This document shows, in pieces, positions 1 through 10,325 of a stretch of DNA of 64,000 nt. The position numbers and the translations under genes were made by a program. The stretch is from the NCBI RefSeq assembly GCF_010389155.1, contig NC_057769.1, positions 310,001 through 374,000 on the forward strand. The letters run 5' to 3'. This DNA is from Erigeron canadensis (taxonomy: Eukaryota; Streptophyta; Magnoliopsida; Asterales; Asteraceae). The notes under the pieces are model-generated. The model saw only the letters and a list, made by a program, of their open reading frames with translations, did not search any database and was not told the DNA's origin. The stretch's first letter is position 1, and each line of letters begins with the position of its first letter.

Positions 1-891
1 TAATATTTCACTTCCGTACATTTTCTAGATGGGAAGCCTTCGAACCTAATAGTTGAAATCATGATCCCAAAATCATATCAATTTTACCTACATCATGTCC
101 ATTGTGTAGTATGAAATCCTTAATGTCTAGAAAATCTGGTCTAATTTTGTTTAGGTTTCTGTAGATCCCCTGTTACAACATCATTCTTCCTGCTGCCACT
201 TATGATTTTTGAGATCATCTTTTAGAATCAGTATAGTTCACTTTTTGTTGCAAATAGACCAAAGAATGTGAAAGTACTAACTTTAGTAAAGAAGAAAAAT
301 TTGGACAGGTAGTTGAATGGCTAATGCAAATCAGAACCGCTGTCCTATACGCTCATACATCTGTCTTATACTTTTTTATGGCTGATTTTTGCAAGTAAAA
401 CAAGAGAGGGCAAAACGTCAAACCGAATAATACTTTATGGGTAGGATTAAGATGGGTTTACCCGTAACACATTTCTTCTTCAACATTTGTTAGTTCTTTA
501 TGGATAACTTTTGTGTTTAATATGATTACAAAACTATGTTATTACAGTAAGAGTCTGTTCTTTTCCTTTCTAAAATAATGAGTTATGAGGTTGTATGTAT
601 TAAAAATACGCTTTGGTAGATTTTCTAGTGGTTCAACTCATTTGACCTCTTACCTTTGCCATTTTTTATTTTTATTTTTTTGCCTTTTGATCATAATCAT
701 TTGACCGGTAAGAAATAACATAACACGAATCTACCCATTTATAGATGAAATAAGCTGGAATTGCCATCTCTAAGTAGCATCTTTTAATTTTGCATTTTCC
801 TTGTAATAAAAGCTGAGCATGATCTTTCCTTCCTTTTTTTATGTTGCTTGTGTGAAAGAATATGTTTGATTTACAGCTTCTGTGGTTGCAG
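1..891 (+). other. Intron of the DnaJ-type zinc-finger gene (5' part of gene outside window)
   Basis: AT-rich sequence with no credible coding exon, ending at a splice acceptor (AG at 890-891, or an alternative AG at 875-876). I read it as intron belonging to the gene whose last exon follows. Nothing else is recognisable in it. Confidence 0.45.
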
Positions 892-959
892 GTTGTGGTG
901 GAACGGGTAACATAATGTGTTCAGAATGTGGTGGCCGCGGGCATCGTGGCCTTGCCTAA
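892..959 (+). CDS. DnaJ/Hsp40 cysteine-rich zinc-finger protein, last exon (partial)
   Basis: The last exon encodes a C-terminus ending CGGTGNIMCSECGGRG followed by HRGLA and a TAA at 957-959. The spacing of Cys and Gly matches CxxCxGxG zinc-finger repeats of DnaJ cysteine-rich proteins. Small plant proteins with only this domain (BSD2-like and relatives) are mostly plastid-targeted chaperone factors; that role is family knowledge, since the N-terminus is outside the window. The acceptor at 890-891 gives the start used here. An upstream AG at 875-876 would add five residues in the same frame; I prefer 892 because the partner Cys of the first pair would then come from the preceding exon. The downstream 3' region (about 960-1250) has a diverged duplicate at 8319-8440. 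Confidence 0.6.
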
Positions 960-1100
960 TAACCCTTGGCTTCTTGATCTACATTGCATAAAGATGTCAT
1001 CTTTCATATAAAATCCTCATGTCTTGTAAGTTTATTTTTGGTTTTCTAATTTCAACTATTCTATAATTGAATTTTAGTCTGAAAGTGTTGCTCATAGTAA

Positions 1101-1226
1101 TGATTCTTTTCACTGTCATCAGAATATTGAATATAAATATTAAGGAACAAGTTTTTGGTAAATGTCTGTAATTGTGTCTCTTATTTTAGTGTTTCTTGTA
1201 GCAATAAATCTGTTTATGTCTTAATA
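1101..1226 (+). repeat. 3'-flank segment of DnaJ-type gene, duplicated at 8319-8440
   Basis: This segment lies just after the DnaJ-type stop codon and is probably 3'UTR. It matches 8319-8440 over almost its whole length, including the block AGTGTTTCTTGTAGCAATAA, with scattered substitutions and small indels. One copy is therefore a displaced duplicate of gene-flanking DNA. Confidence 0.65.
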
Positions 1227-1599
1227 ATATCAGTTTGAGTGTGAATCGTTAGTAATTGACATAAAAGGGGTAATGTATTTATTTTAAGTTTAATATAGGT
1301 ATATTAGATAAAGATATTTAATTAAATTAGTGAATAAAAAAAGTTTTGATAGATAAAGTTATTTTCTATAAAAATGTGAAGAGATCAAGTATGTAGTATA
1401 GATAAGTCCTTACAGAAAAGTACAACTAAAAACTATGTTTTCTTTATTTATTTATTTTTTAACTTTTTTATTATTAAAGATACTTTCATTGGTCACTTGG
1501 TCGTACTCGTATGTTAAAATACAGCGTATACGTTATTGTTTGTTTTTAGTTTTATTTTCTCCAATTTAAATAATCATAAAAATATTTTACTAAACAAAA

Positions 1600-1673
1600 T
1601 CTCCTGTAGCTCAGTTGGTTAGAGCATTGGTCTTATAAACCCAAGGTCGTGGGTTCAAGCCCTCCCAGGAGAA
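1600..1673 (+). tRNA. tRNA-like sequence, possible tRNA-Ile(UAU), best of three copies
   Basis: The sequence folds as a tRNA: acceptor TCTCCTG pairs with CAGGAGA in all seven positions, the D-arm is GCTCAGTTGGTTAGAGC, the seven-base anticodon loop is CTTATAA (anticodon UAU) and the T-loop is TTCAAGC. The anticodon stem and the T-stem each carry a mismatch, so it may be a pseudogene. Related but more decayed copies occur at 8058-8131 and 18579-18650, and about 60 bases upstream are also shared, so this is the core of a dispersed repeat and not simply a single tRNA gene. Confidence 0.45.
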
Positions 1674-1703
1674 AATCATTGTATGTTATTTTTTTGCCTT
1701 TTA

Positions 1704-2362
1704 GATCGTCTTTAACGCTGGGCGTATTGCCAGCGTCTTCCGTCCAATACGCCGGAAGTTCAATGCGATGGGTTAAAGGCGTCGGCGTTTTCGTCAGCGT
1801 ATCCCCCCAGCGCGGATGCCACCGCGCTGCTACTCTTGACGTATTGGCTTCTTTTATCTGTGCATTTATTATGTATTTATTAATTTTTCCTTGTAAACCC
1901 AGATCTGTTAAAAAAAAAAGTAATTAACTGTGTTTTTTTTGGTGTTCAACGAAGAAGAAGAAGGGTTTGGTGGGGGTCAATCTTTTCATCCACTTTCTTT
2001 TTTATATTATAATTGTTTTTTTAATTTACACCCCTTTGAATAATATAATTTGTATTTAAAACCCTTCTAGTATTACTAAGTGTTAAAAGCAGATCACTTA
2101 TAGGAATTTTTTGGATTTTACGTTTTGATTTTTGATTAATAAAATACTTTTATTAATATGATATGTTTTATGATTTAATATAATGTGTTTTACAATTTTA
2201 TATAATGTAGCTTTAAAATATTAATATAAATGATGACGTGACATCAATAAACTGAGTTTTCAGTGTGGGGGTTAATGATAAAATTGATTCAGTGTGGTGA
2301 GTCAGTATATTTATGACGTGTTATAAAAAACTGAGTTTCAGTGTGGTGGGTTAAAGATGGTC
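1704..2362. mobile_element. Non-autonomous PIF/Harbinger element (MITE-like), 3-bp TSD TTA
   Basis: Ends are GATCGTCTTTAAC (1704) and GTTAAAGATGGTC (to 2362), inverted repeats agreeing at 11 of 13 positions. TTA lies directly outside both ends (1701-1703 and 2363-2365), the target duplication typical of PIF/Harbinger. No transposase is encoded; the 92-codon open frame at 1649-1927 crosses the left end and is spurious. The first 150 bases are strongly GC-rich against an AT-rich background. An intact Harbinger transposase lies only 330 bases downstream. Confidence 0.75.
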
Positions 2363-2693
2363 TTAGAGTGGAGGGGAATGGATTTATGTTACTTTACCCA
2401 ATCCTTCACCCAATCAATACCCTCCAACTCATCACTACCCAATTCAACCTAATTCTTACCCAAATCATTTGAAATACATACTCAATTCATTAAATTTATC
2501 CAAATTCATTTTCTTTTTCTTTTTTTTTTATTACACCAATAATTAAACTAAACATTTTATTTAAAACTTAATAAAACATTACATAACACTTAAAAAAAAC
2601 AATACATAATAAAAAAAAACATTAAAATAAAAACACTAGACTTATTTATAAAAAAAAAAAAAAATAGTCGTCGAGATATCGCAAGTCTTGAGC

Positions 2694-3914
2694 TCACACG
2701 TGTTCAGTGAGGTCATAGCGAAGACGATGATGGATGTCTTCGTTTAGTAACTCCGCTAAAACGGTGTCGTCGAACACGGGTTGGACCGGCGGGTCCATGA
2801 TGTGAACCGGTGAGATAGCTCTACCATCGCCTTTTATCACCATGTTGTGCAAAATACACGCCGTGTAAACATACTGCCCAATCTTGTCTTTGATCATGGG
2901 TCGGAGAGGGCGTCTAAGAATATTCCATTTTGCTTTTAGAACCCCAAAAGCACGTTCCACATCTTTCCTCGCTCCCTCTTGTAACTTCTTGAATCTTTTC
3001 TTCTTCGGGTCAGTAGGATACGGGTATGCTTTTACAAACGTCGAGTACTTGTTGTAGATGTCGTCGGTTAGATAATAATCGCGTTTGTAAAAGCGGTTGT
3101 TAACATAAAATGATGTGTTCGGTGTCGTGCCATTTCGCTCCGTAAGATACAAGTCGGATTGGTTCAACACGTTGATGTCGTTGTTTGAACCGGGAGCACC
3201 AAAATAAGCATGCCAAATCCACATATCCTGAGAAGCGGTTATCTCAAGCATAATAGTGGGAACGCCATGGTCGCCTCTCGTATATTGTCCTTTCAAGTGT
3301 CTAGGACACTTTAACCACTCGACATGTGTACAATCGATGCTACCAAGCATCCCCGGCATGTGATGGCGCTCTTCTTGGGCTTGGAAAATACGAGCCACGT
3401 CGTGTTGAGTAGGCCTACGTAAGTACTCACGACCATACAACTTAATGATGGCGTCACAAAAATGATCAAGAGACTCGCGGCCCGTTCGAGCGGCCATATG
3501 TAAGTACTCATCGTACTCGTCGGGCAGATTGCCCGTTGCGAGTTGGCGTACCACCGATGCGACTTTTTGGAGCGGCTTGAAACTGCCTCGCCCACATACA
3601 TCGAATCCGTCTTGAAAATATGGAAAATTTGCCTCGATGTCGTCGACGATTTTCAAAAACATGCTTTTTTCCATTCGAAATTTCTTTCGAAAGTAACCAT
3701 CATCGTATTTTGGCTCGTCAACAAACCAATCATTTAGTAAAATTTGATGACCAATTTCGCGTTGGCGATTTATGATTCGGCAGTTTTGAACTGCGTTGGA
3801 AGATGTCGTGTCTTCCATCCATTGAATGGCGCTATGCAAGAACATACCATCGGATTCGGATAACGAATCCGATCCGACAACAACACATCGAGATTCCGAT
3901 GAACTAGAAGACAT
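2694..3914 (-). CDS. PIF/Harbinger transposase (HARBI1-like nuclease), intact
   Basis: An uninterrupted 406-residue frame. It resembles the plant PIF/Harbinger DDE nuclease family (plant transposon protein): the block around SIDCTHVEW gives a likely catalytic Asp at residue 194, GSNNDINVL gives Asp 246, and RKDVERAFGVLKAKW gives Glu 320. An acidic, Ser-rich N-terminus precedes it. The product would cut and join element ends, normally together with a Myb-like partner encoded by the same element; no partner gene is visible here. Start is the first ATG, followed by a Ser run. The 3' side (2363-2693) is untranslated AT-rich DNA; the 5' side runs into a chloroplast-derived insertion at 4049. I could not assign terminal inverted repeats to this copy. 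Alternatively it could be a domesticated host gene, but proximity to a matching MITE argues for a transposon. Confidence 0.88.
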   Translation of the reverse strand: MSSSSSESRCVVVGSDSLSESDGMFLHSAIQWMEDTTSSNAVQNCRIINRQREIGHQILLNDWFVDEPKYDDGYFRKKFRMEKSMFLKIVDDIEANFPYFQDGFDVCGRGSFKPLQKVASVVRQLATGNLPDEYDEYLHMAARTGRESLDHFCDAIIKLYGREYLRRPTQHDVARIFQAQEERHHMPGMLGSIDCTHVEWLKCPRHLKGQYTRGDHGVPTIMLEITASQDMWIWHAYFGAPGSNNDINVLNQSDLYLTERNGTTPNTSFYVNNRFYKRDYYLTDDIYNKYSTFVKAYPYPTDPKKKRFKKLQEGARKDVERAFGVLKAKWNILRRPLRPMIKDKIGQYVYTACILHNMVIKGDGRAISPVHIMDPPVQPVFDDTVLAELLNEDIHHRLRYDLTEHV

Positions 3915-4048
3915 TTATAGAGGAGAAATGTTTTTTTTTTGTGTACGTTATGTGAATAATATGTGTGTTTGTTGTGTGTTTTTAAATTAATGTAAATTGT
4001 ATATATATAGGGAGAAAAGGTTTTTTTTTAAAATTAATGTCATTTAGC

Positions 4049-4308
4049 AAGCAACGTAAAATAAACCAAATTTGATACCAGAATATTCGGTTTGATAACC
4101 TGCTACTAATTCTTCTTCTGCTTCTGGTAAATCAAATGGTAATCGTTCACACTCGGCTAGGGAAGAAATTAGAAAAACTAGAAATCCTATAGGTTGACGC
4201 CACAAATTCCATCCCCAAAAACCATATTTTGACTGCGCTTCAACTATATCAACTGTACTTGAACTGTTAGATAATCATAGTGGATGATAACATCACTGTT
4301 CGCACCCT
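4049..4308 (-). pseudogene. ndhA: Nuclear insertion of chloroplast DNA: ndhA exon 2 fragment with intron 3' end
   Basis: On the minus strand the sequence reads continuously as the plastid NADH dehydrogenase subunit A, including [33 protein letters not shown] and [14 protein letters not shown], beginning at the exon 2 start after what looks like the 3' end of the group II intron (about 4283-4308). It stops abruptly after GLFYVA, and the next bases (4048 and below) are not plastid. The frame has no stop or frameshift, so the transfer may be fairly recent. It has no promoter or start and is not expected to be functional. The right boundary is approximate. Confidence 0.9.
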
Positions 4309-4762
4309 ATTAATAGCTAATTAAATGATGATAAATGTTTTTATTGGGCTCCAAATGTGTATTATTCGATCTTCTCCACTTCTCCCAAAACACAATCCGT
4401 GTCATATTCTTTCTTGTTTCTGATTGTATGAACGTCCAATATTTGTTAGCATACTCATGCATGTGCTCTATTATGTCAATTGATGAAGGTCTTCTCCCAA
4501 GTTATTTTGTTTTGCTAAAAAAAGGTTAGATAGCGGCATAGCGCTAAACTATTAGTTGAGAAATGCGAAAGTTGAGTTTTGTGCAAAGTTGATCCATTTT
4601 TGTGAAGTTAAATTATCAATTTATTGTGGTTCTTTCACTCTTTAGGATTTCAATGAGTCCATTTGGTGTGGCAAGCTATCTGTCTTGTAATTTCCGATTG
4701 TTGTATGAACTATTTTATTTTTTAGTGGTCATATTTTGTATGCCGGATATTCGATACTAGCT

Positions 4763-4916
4763 CTTGACATAGACTTCAAACACGAGACTATTAGTATGAT
4801 ATAATGCGCGGATAGAATTTGACTCAAAAGAATTTTGTCATAAGTGGTTGTAGCCTCATGAACTTAATAGACTTCAAACACGAGTCTAGTAGAATGATAT
4901 AATGCATGGAAAAAAA
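4763..4916. repeat. Diverged direct duplication, two copies
   Basis: Copies near 4766-4812 and 4868-4912 share GACTTCAAACACGAG and ATGATATAATGC with a few substitutions. Unit spacing is about 100 bases. Confidence 0.6.
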
Positions 4917-5124
4917 CAAGTATAACACATATTTAGGGCCCAACAGAAACACTTGACATCATTTGATTTACTATTGGTATCTCTTACTAAAATGGGTAAG
5001 TGGTAAGGATATTTTGATTATTGTGGTATTTTTTTTTTGTAGGTATCCATATTTAGACATGGGTACTTAAATTTAACCATTTTGATAATTATTTTCTTGA
5101 TTTGAAGTTTGTCATAGACAAGTA

Positions 5125-5270
5125 GGGAAACTATATTTTATGATTCATAAACGAGGATAATGATTAATTAGGAATGAGTTTTATAGATTGTGCTCTATAA
5201 ACCGGGTAACCATTATAATGGTAAATAAAACTAAAAAATATGGCTTGAGTTCTTCGAATGTGACAATAGA
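5125..5270 (+). repeat. Dispersed segment, second copy at 18915-19170
   Basis: Shares ordered blocks with 18915-19170: an AAACTATAT-TTATGATYCAT block, a block around TTGTGCTCTATAA, and CCATTATAATGGTAAATA followed by AAAAAATATGGCT and TGTGACAATA. The order is conserved and spacing differs by indels, so both derive from one ancestral sequence. Confidence 0.6.
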
Positions 5271-6252
5271 ATCTTCTTAGAATCCCAAACTTAAGTTTTT
5301 TTAAAAAACATGACACGTGGCAACAAACTCCTATGTTTCACTAAAGTCTTTTTCAAAGTTAAATTGTAACAGTATCTCCTTTCTAAAAGTAAACAAGGAA
5401 ATTAAATTTCTCTTCAGAAGACACATCCACCTTTTTCAATTGATCACATACAAGATAATGCGATGAACTGATGATAATTAATACACTGCATTAAAATTCT
5501 CATCGGATTGCTCACATTATAAATGTACTACCTTTCTTTACAATATTTCTTCACATCAGCTTGGTTTTTTCATTTAACAACCAAATGATGGGGGTTTGAT
5601 TAACCACAAAATTTGTCACAATTTTTTTCCGATTCAGAAACCATTTTCATGTTCAATTAATGTAGGTATCCTTCTAATTCCAATTTCAGTTTTTTTTTAT
5701 TTGTGTTTTGCTTTTAAAGAAGAAATAGTTGTTAGAGATTTTATTTTTTTTTCGCTAAATGAAGTCATTAGAACTTCACTTGACGTGCATAAAAAAGTTG
5801 AACGTTTTTATATCAAAGCTCACTCCCTAAATTTTATGGTAAGTGTACAACTATCTAACGCACCTTAACGAAAGTCCTTCATTTACCAAAACACTTTTCT
5901 TTATTATCTATGATTCAAAGTTAATTTTCTTGTGATACTTGTCGTAGGTGTCCTTAGCTTTTTGATGAACCATATTTAGTATTAGTGCAATGTTAATGTT
6001 TTATATCCAAACCATATACATTTATGATTATGGGTTAGATTATGCCAAATATATGTTTTAGTATGTTCACATATGGTAAACTCATTCCTGAATAAAGCTT
6101 TACAAGAATCGTTTAAAGCTTTACAATAAAGTTTATGTTCCACAAATAGTTTTCATGACAACATTGAAGGATTAAGTTAACAATGTACATATACCCTTTC
6201 AGGCGGGTTATCAATGATTTTTATGAGTTGTTTATAGTGATATTCGATATTA

Positions 6253-6515
6253 TATATATCAACAACAACAACAGGATTCAATCCCTGCGCGGGGTATGGG
6301 GAAGGTAAGCTGTAAACAGTCTTACCTTTACACAAAGGTAGAGAGACTGTTTCCATAGGTACCTCCGGCCACAAAGGAGTGCAAGACGGAAAATGAGAAG
6401 TGTTTAGAAAATCATACATGTCTGCCGAGAATCTGAAAAGAAGAAATACCTGTCTGTTGGGTCCGGCTACTATGCGGGTCGAACGTTTATCAATCATGCG
6501 CCCTACTGATATCTT
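6253..6515 (-). mobile_element. tRNA-derived SINE (Au-like), minus strand
   Basis: Read on the minus strand it has a pol III B-box-like GTTCGACCC (6476-6484), a body with the hairpin-like pair around GGTAGAG/CTTACCT and the GGGGTATGGGGAAGG block on the plus strand, and a 3' tail of GTTGTTGTTGTTG running to 6261. This body and tail match the widespread plant Au SINE pattern as I know it. The A box is not clear, and target duplications are not obvious. The 106-codon frame across it is spurious. Confidence 0.6.
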
Positions 6516-7074
6516 AAAAACATGTTTGACAATACAAATACAAATACGAAAGCAACCATGTTGGGCATATTAAACAACATAAAAGTAGCAAACTAATAAG
6601 TAACTCGAACAAGTAGTGAGAAACAACCAAGACAAACATACATATAAATAAGAAATGACAAAACCTAAAAGGATCCCGATTGGGCCAAGGCAGTAACTAC
6701 TTCTAAATAATACATATGGTGTGCATATGGTGTCTTTGCCGATATAGTTGCTACTAAGTAATACATATGAATTTAATTTTTTTTTTAACTCCTTATAAAG
6801 AAAATTGGATTAAGAAGTTAAGCATATTTGTTGTTCCCAAAATACCTTTTCAGCGTATTTATGGTTCCTAAAATGCACATTTACACACTACAAAATATTA
6901 TAATCAATATTTTTGTCACTCTGTCACCAATGTATTCGTCCAAAAAGTTGGTTATAAAATTCCGCCGCAACGCGCGAATATTATGCTCGTTTTTTTTTTT
7001 TTTTTAATCTTAAAGTTGGCAATGGAATACTGTCTATAGGGATTGGTTTATTTAAAAAAGTCTGAATGTAAGAG
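6516..7074. other. Intergenic, no feature recognised
   Basis: AT-rich sequence. A GC-rich run near 6961-6990 resembles a decayed Helitron-type end (CCGCCGCAACGCGCG) but has no CTRR terminus, so I do not call it. Confidence 0.5.
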
Positions 7075-7079
7075 TTAAT

Positions 7080-7536
7080 TGAAAGTCCCTTTGCCATCGG
7101 ATCACACGAAATTAAGTATCTAATGTATAAGTGCGGAACATCTTATACACTAGCAATCAACACAATATATGAACACAAACACGAATATAAATAAACTGGA
7201 ACCGTATATTACTTCAGTAAATGCAATTACAAGTAAATACCAAGTCCCTAAACATGAGAATATGAAAAACACAATAGCTAGAAGATTTACCTTAAACATA
7301 AGGTTTAATCTCTATTTATACTAAAACTAATGGACTAGACGGACCTAGAGTTTCATGGACCGAAGCGCATCTTGGACATCACACAAGCTCGACCTGGTCA
7401 AAGGTCGAGCTTGACTTGGTCAACGGTCGAGGTTGACTTTATTATACGCGAAAACTTAACGTTTATTACAAGTACGTATTCAATAGACTCAAGACAAACT
7501 TTTATAATGATGTTGTCACCCGGAAATGCACCAACA
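7080..7536 (-). mobile_element. Solo LTR, 457 bp, TSD TTAAT
   Basis: On the plus strand it starts TGAAAGTCCC and ends CACCAACA, so in sense orientation it runs TGTTGGTG to TTTCA with TG...CA ends. TTAAT flanks both sides exactly (7075-7079 and 7537-7541). In sense orientation there is a TATAAATAG motif near the middle, as in a retrotransposon promoter. No internal region, PBS or polypurine tract follows, so this is a solo LTR left by recombination. Family not assigned. Confidence 0.75.
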
Positions 7537-8057
7537 TTAATCTTGGTCAAAAGTTAGATACTATTATATATGTGATTTATAATCTCTAACAAAGATTAAA
7601 AAAAAAAAATTTGATTTGCAGGTCGTACGCCTTTCTTTGGGCAAGTATATGGCAATTACCTAATGTTAAAAAAAAATGGCAATTACCTATAACATTATAA
7701 AGTTTTTAATTACCACTTTTGCTACCTTTGTGTTACCATAATTACGAATACAAGGTTTATACCTTTAGCAACATCCACTCTAAAAGCAACAATTACTCTG
7801 ACTTAATTAACTTGGTTGAACATCTTGTGAAGTGTAGTGGTGCAAGGTGCATCACTCTGGTCGAGTTAAGCTACTTTCATGAGTTATTTAATATAACTAC
7901 TGATTTACAAGTTTGGGTTATTAGATGTTTCTTAATCATGTTTGGGTAATCAACTGGGTTAAGAAACAACGTGTACTAAACTAATTAAAGAATAATTGTT
8001 TGTTTTTATTTTTTTCCTCAAATATAAATCATCATAAAAATATTTTATTAAAAAACC

Positions 8058-8131
8058 CCTCTTGTAGCTTAGTTGGTTAGAACATTGGTCTTATAAACCC
8101 AAGTCACGGGTTCAAACCCCGCTGGGAGAAA
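8058..8131 (+). tRNA. tRNA-like pseudogene, second copy of the dispersed repeat
   Basis: Shares TAGTTGGTTAG, ATTGGTCTTATAAACCCAAG and GGTTCAAA with the copy at 1600-1673 but the acceptor stem no longer pairs well (CCTCTTG against TGGGAGA) and the D-arm has GCTT. The 60 bases upstream also match the other copies. Confidence 0.5.
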
Positions 8132-8318
8132 TCTGTTTTTTTTTTTTTAATTTTCTGCGTAACTAGTAATTAAGAATAATGTATGCACACGGCACACCTG
8201 CTATAAGTACCCCATCATTATTTTTTTATTCCTTTCAAGTGTTATATCATGATGAAAATGGTTACAAAAATCTTCTGAGTGAGAAACCAAGAGTTACTAA
8301 TTTCCAGGTAACGTGTTC

Positions 8319-8440
8319 GATTCTTTTCACCGTCATCAGAATATAAATATTGAGGAACAAGTTTTTTGGCAAACTGTTCTATAATTGTATCTCTCAATTA
8401 ATTTAGTGTTTCTTGTAGCAATAAATCTGTTTTAAGTCCT
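8319..8440 (+). repeat. Duplicate of the DnaJ-type gene 3' flank
   Basis: Matches 1101-1226, including TTCTTTTCACYGTCATCAGA, GGAACAAGTTTT and TTTAGTGTTTCTTGTAGCAA, with substitutions. It follows the second tRNA-like copy, whereas at the left end of the window the order is reversed. Confidence 0.65.
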
Positions 8441-8570
8441 AATACAAGGCAAATCGGTTATAGTTCTATGAAACTGGAGCATACATATGCGGTTCATCGG
8501 TTCAAGCAGCATCGTCCAATTAATCCTTCAAACATATATAAGCAGTTCGATTCCCGTTTTAAACCCGTTT

Positions 8571-8865
8571 CGCCTTGATACGCCATTAATTAAACCAAAA
8601 AAAACATATGGGTTGTTTGTCGATCTTATTTTGATCGAAATTAAAAGCATATATATATAGTATGTTCCAAATTTGAAAAGGAAAAAACAAACAAAAAAAA
8701 AAAGACATTGATACGACATTATAAGCAGTTCGCCTTGATACGACATTAATTAAACCAAAAAAAACATATGGGTTGTTTGTCGATCTTATTTTGAGATTAA
8801 AAACATATATATAGTATGTTCCAAATTTGAAAAGGAAAAAAAAGAAAAAAAAAAAAAAGACACAG
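8571..8865. repeat. Tandem duplication, about 160-bp unit, two copies
   Basis: CGCCTTGATACG begins copies at 8571 and 8731; both continue through TTAATTAAACC, CATATGGGTTGTTTGTCG and ATAGTATGTTCCAAATTTG. The copies differ by a few bases and by poly-A length. A weaker relative of the same block lies at 18415-18465. Confidence 0.85.
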
Positions 8866-9064
8866 AAAGTTTACTTTTGTTGAGAATTACAGCATGACCA
8901 AATTTCACTAAATTTTCATACAAAAACACATAATAATGGAGTATATATAAGAAAGATGTGTACACAGTACACATTCACATATATACCACACCACGTACAT
9001 AATTTATCTTCTAGCAGATAGAAAATCAAACTCACGAGTAACGTTGTTGATAACTGGTTACATA

Positions 9065-9967
9065 CACGGACGGATTTAGCATGGGGGCAATGGGGGCAGA
9101 TGCCCCCACTTCAATTTTAAAAGAAATTTAAAAAAAATTATTTTAATGGTATATTTGTTATTTAATTTCTGAAAAAAGAGAAAAATAAGGAAGATTCATT
9201 GATCATGAAAGCTTAACCTTTTCTATTATTAAAATTTTTAGCAACAAAATTTTACTTTGGTTAGAAGGTGTTGTTGCAGGTCGTAAATGTGGGTGGTGAA
9301 TTGGGGAAGAAAACTGTGAAGAAGAAGAAGAATCTTTCTTTAGTATTATATTATTATATTATTTTTATTTTTATTTATATATGTAAAGTGAATACAGCTA
9401 ATCAGCCATGCCATAGGAAAAACTGAAAAAGCATATGTATTATTTAAGTTTTATTTCAGCCCTTGAAGTTTCATAGTATATATAAACTGATTACAAAGTA
9501 TTATAACTTAGTTTTGAATTTAGATAAATTTATAGTTTTTTTTTTTAAAGGTGTCATCAAATATTACAACGGAGGATCTAGATTTTGTTGTTTGAAATAT
9601 GTCCACGTTAGAGATCACCTTCACTCAATACCTAATAAAAGAAAAAACTCTTTAAAAGTCCGCCTTAAAGCACGAAAACATATTAGAGGAAAAACCATAC
9701 TCTCCTTAGACTTTAACCTGGCTGTCCCAAAATCCAAAAACTGAAGGACTTCCTTACTAATAATTATTAAATATGACATAAATCTATTGAGATTTTAACA
9801 TCAGCGTTAATGTTAAAAATGGTTGAGTGTGGTAAGTATAAGCTAATTTTTTTAGGGTACATTTTTTTCTAACAGGGTCCCAAGTTTTTTTGTTTTACAC
9901 TCTAATAAATATGACATACGACTTCTAAATTTACCCCCTCGTAAACAAATTTCTGGCTCCGTCCCTA
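9065..9967. mobile_element. Non-autonomous hAT-like element, 903 bp, 8-bp TSD GTTACATA
   Basis: An exact 8-bp duplication GTTACATA lies at 9057-9064 and 9968-9975. The ends are CACGGACGGATTTAG and, read inward from the right, TAGGGACGGAGCCAG, imperfect inverted repeats sharing GGACGGA. An 8-bp duplication and short TIRs of this type indicate the hAT superfamily. Interior is AT-rich with no transposase; the 93-codon frame at 9463-9744 has no recognisable domain and is probably chance. Confidence 0.78.
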
Positions 9968-10214
9968 GTTACATATATATATATATATTTATAAACAAAC
10001 AAGCGTTTTCCGCGTAGCTAGTGTGTTGATTGATTGATTAATAAGTCGCCGTCTTAAGTTGTTCCAAAAGCCTAAAACCTTTATATATAAAGCCTCTATA
10101 ATATATATATAAAGGGGACGTCTTTGATCAAATTAATCAACAATGAAATTAACACCCGGCCGTGTTGAGAAATGAGTTGATCGTCAATCTTAGGTTTGTA
10201 TGTACATTATATTT

Positions 10215-10325
10215 TGAAACCGTGCCCAACACTGGACACGAGACTTATAACATTATTAATATTAGATATTAACTAGATTTTACACCCGTGTTCAACACTG
10301 GACACGGAATTTACGATATTATTAA
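10215..10325. repeat. Short direct duplication
   Basis: CAACACTGGACACG followed by a block ending ATTATTAATATTAGAT occurs at about 10229-10266 and 10292-10333, the copies separated by roughly 65 bases and slightly diverged. Confidence 0.7.

Larger units (their letters stand above)
4309..6252. other. AT-rich intergenic DNA with short duplications
   Basis: No convincing gene. Contains a diverged tandem duplication (4763-4916) and a segment repeated near 18.9-19.2 kb (5125-5270). Open frames at 4335-4529 and 5596-5868 have no homology I recognise and composition like the flanks. Confidence 0.6.

Noticed and set aside
1649..1927. 92-codon open frame
   Set aside because: It starts inside the tRNA-like sequence and crosses the left boundary of the Harbinger MITE; no domain or plant gene likeness.
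6177..6497. 106-codon open frame on the minus strand
   Set aside because: Coincides with the SINE body; frame explained by the repeat, not by a gene.
8571..8865. Possible CRISPR-like or satellite array
   Set aside because: Only two copies of a ~160-bp unit; a plain tandem duplication in a plant genome.
9463..9744. 93-codon open frame inside the hAT-like element
   Set aside because: Fully inside a non-autonomous transposon, basic low-complexity C-terminus, no recognisable domain.
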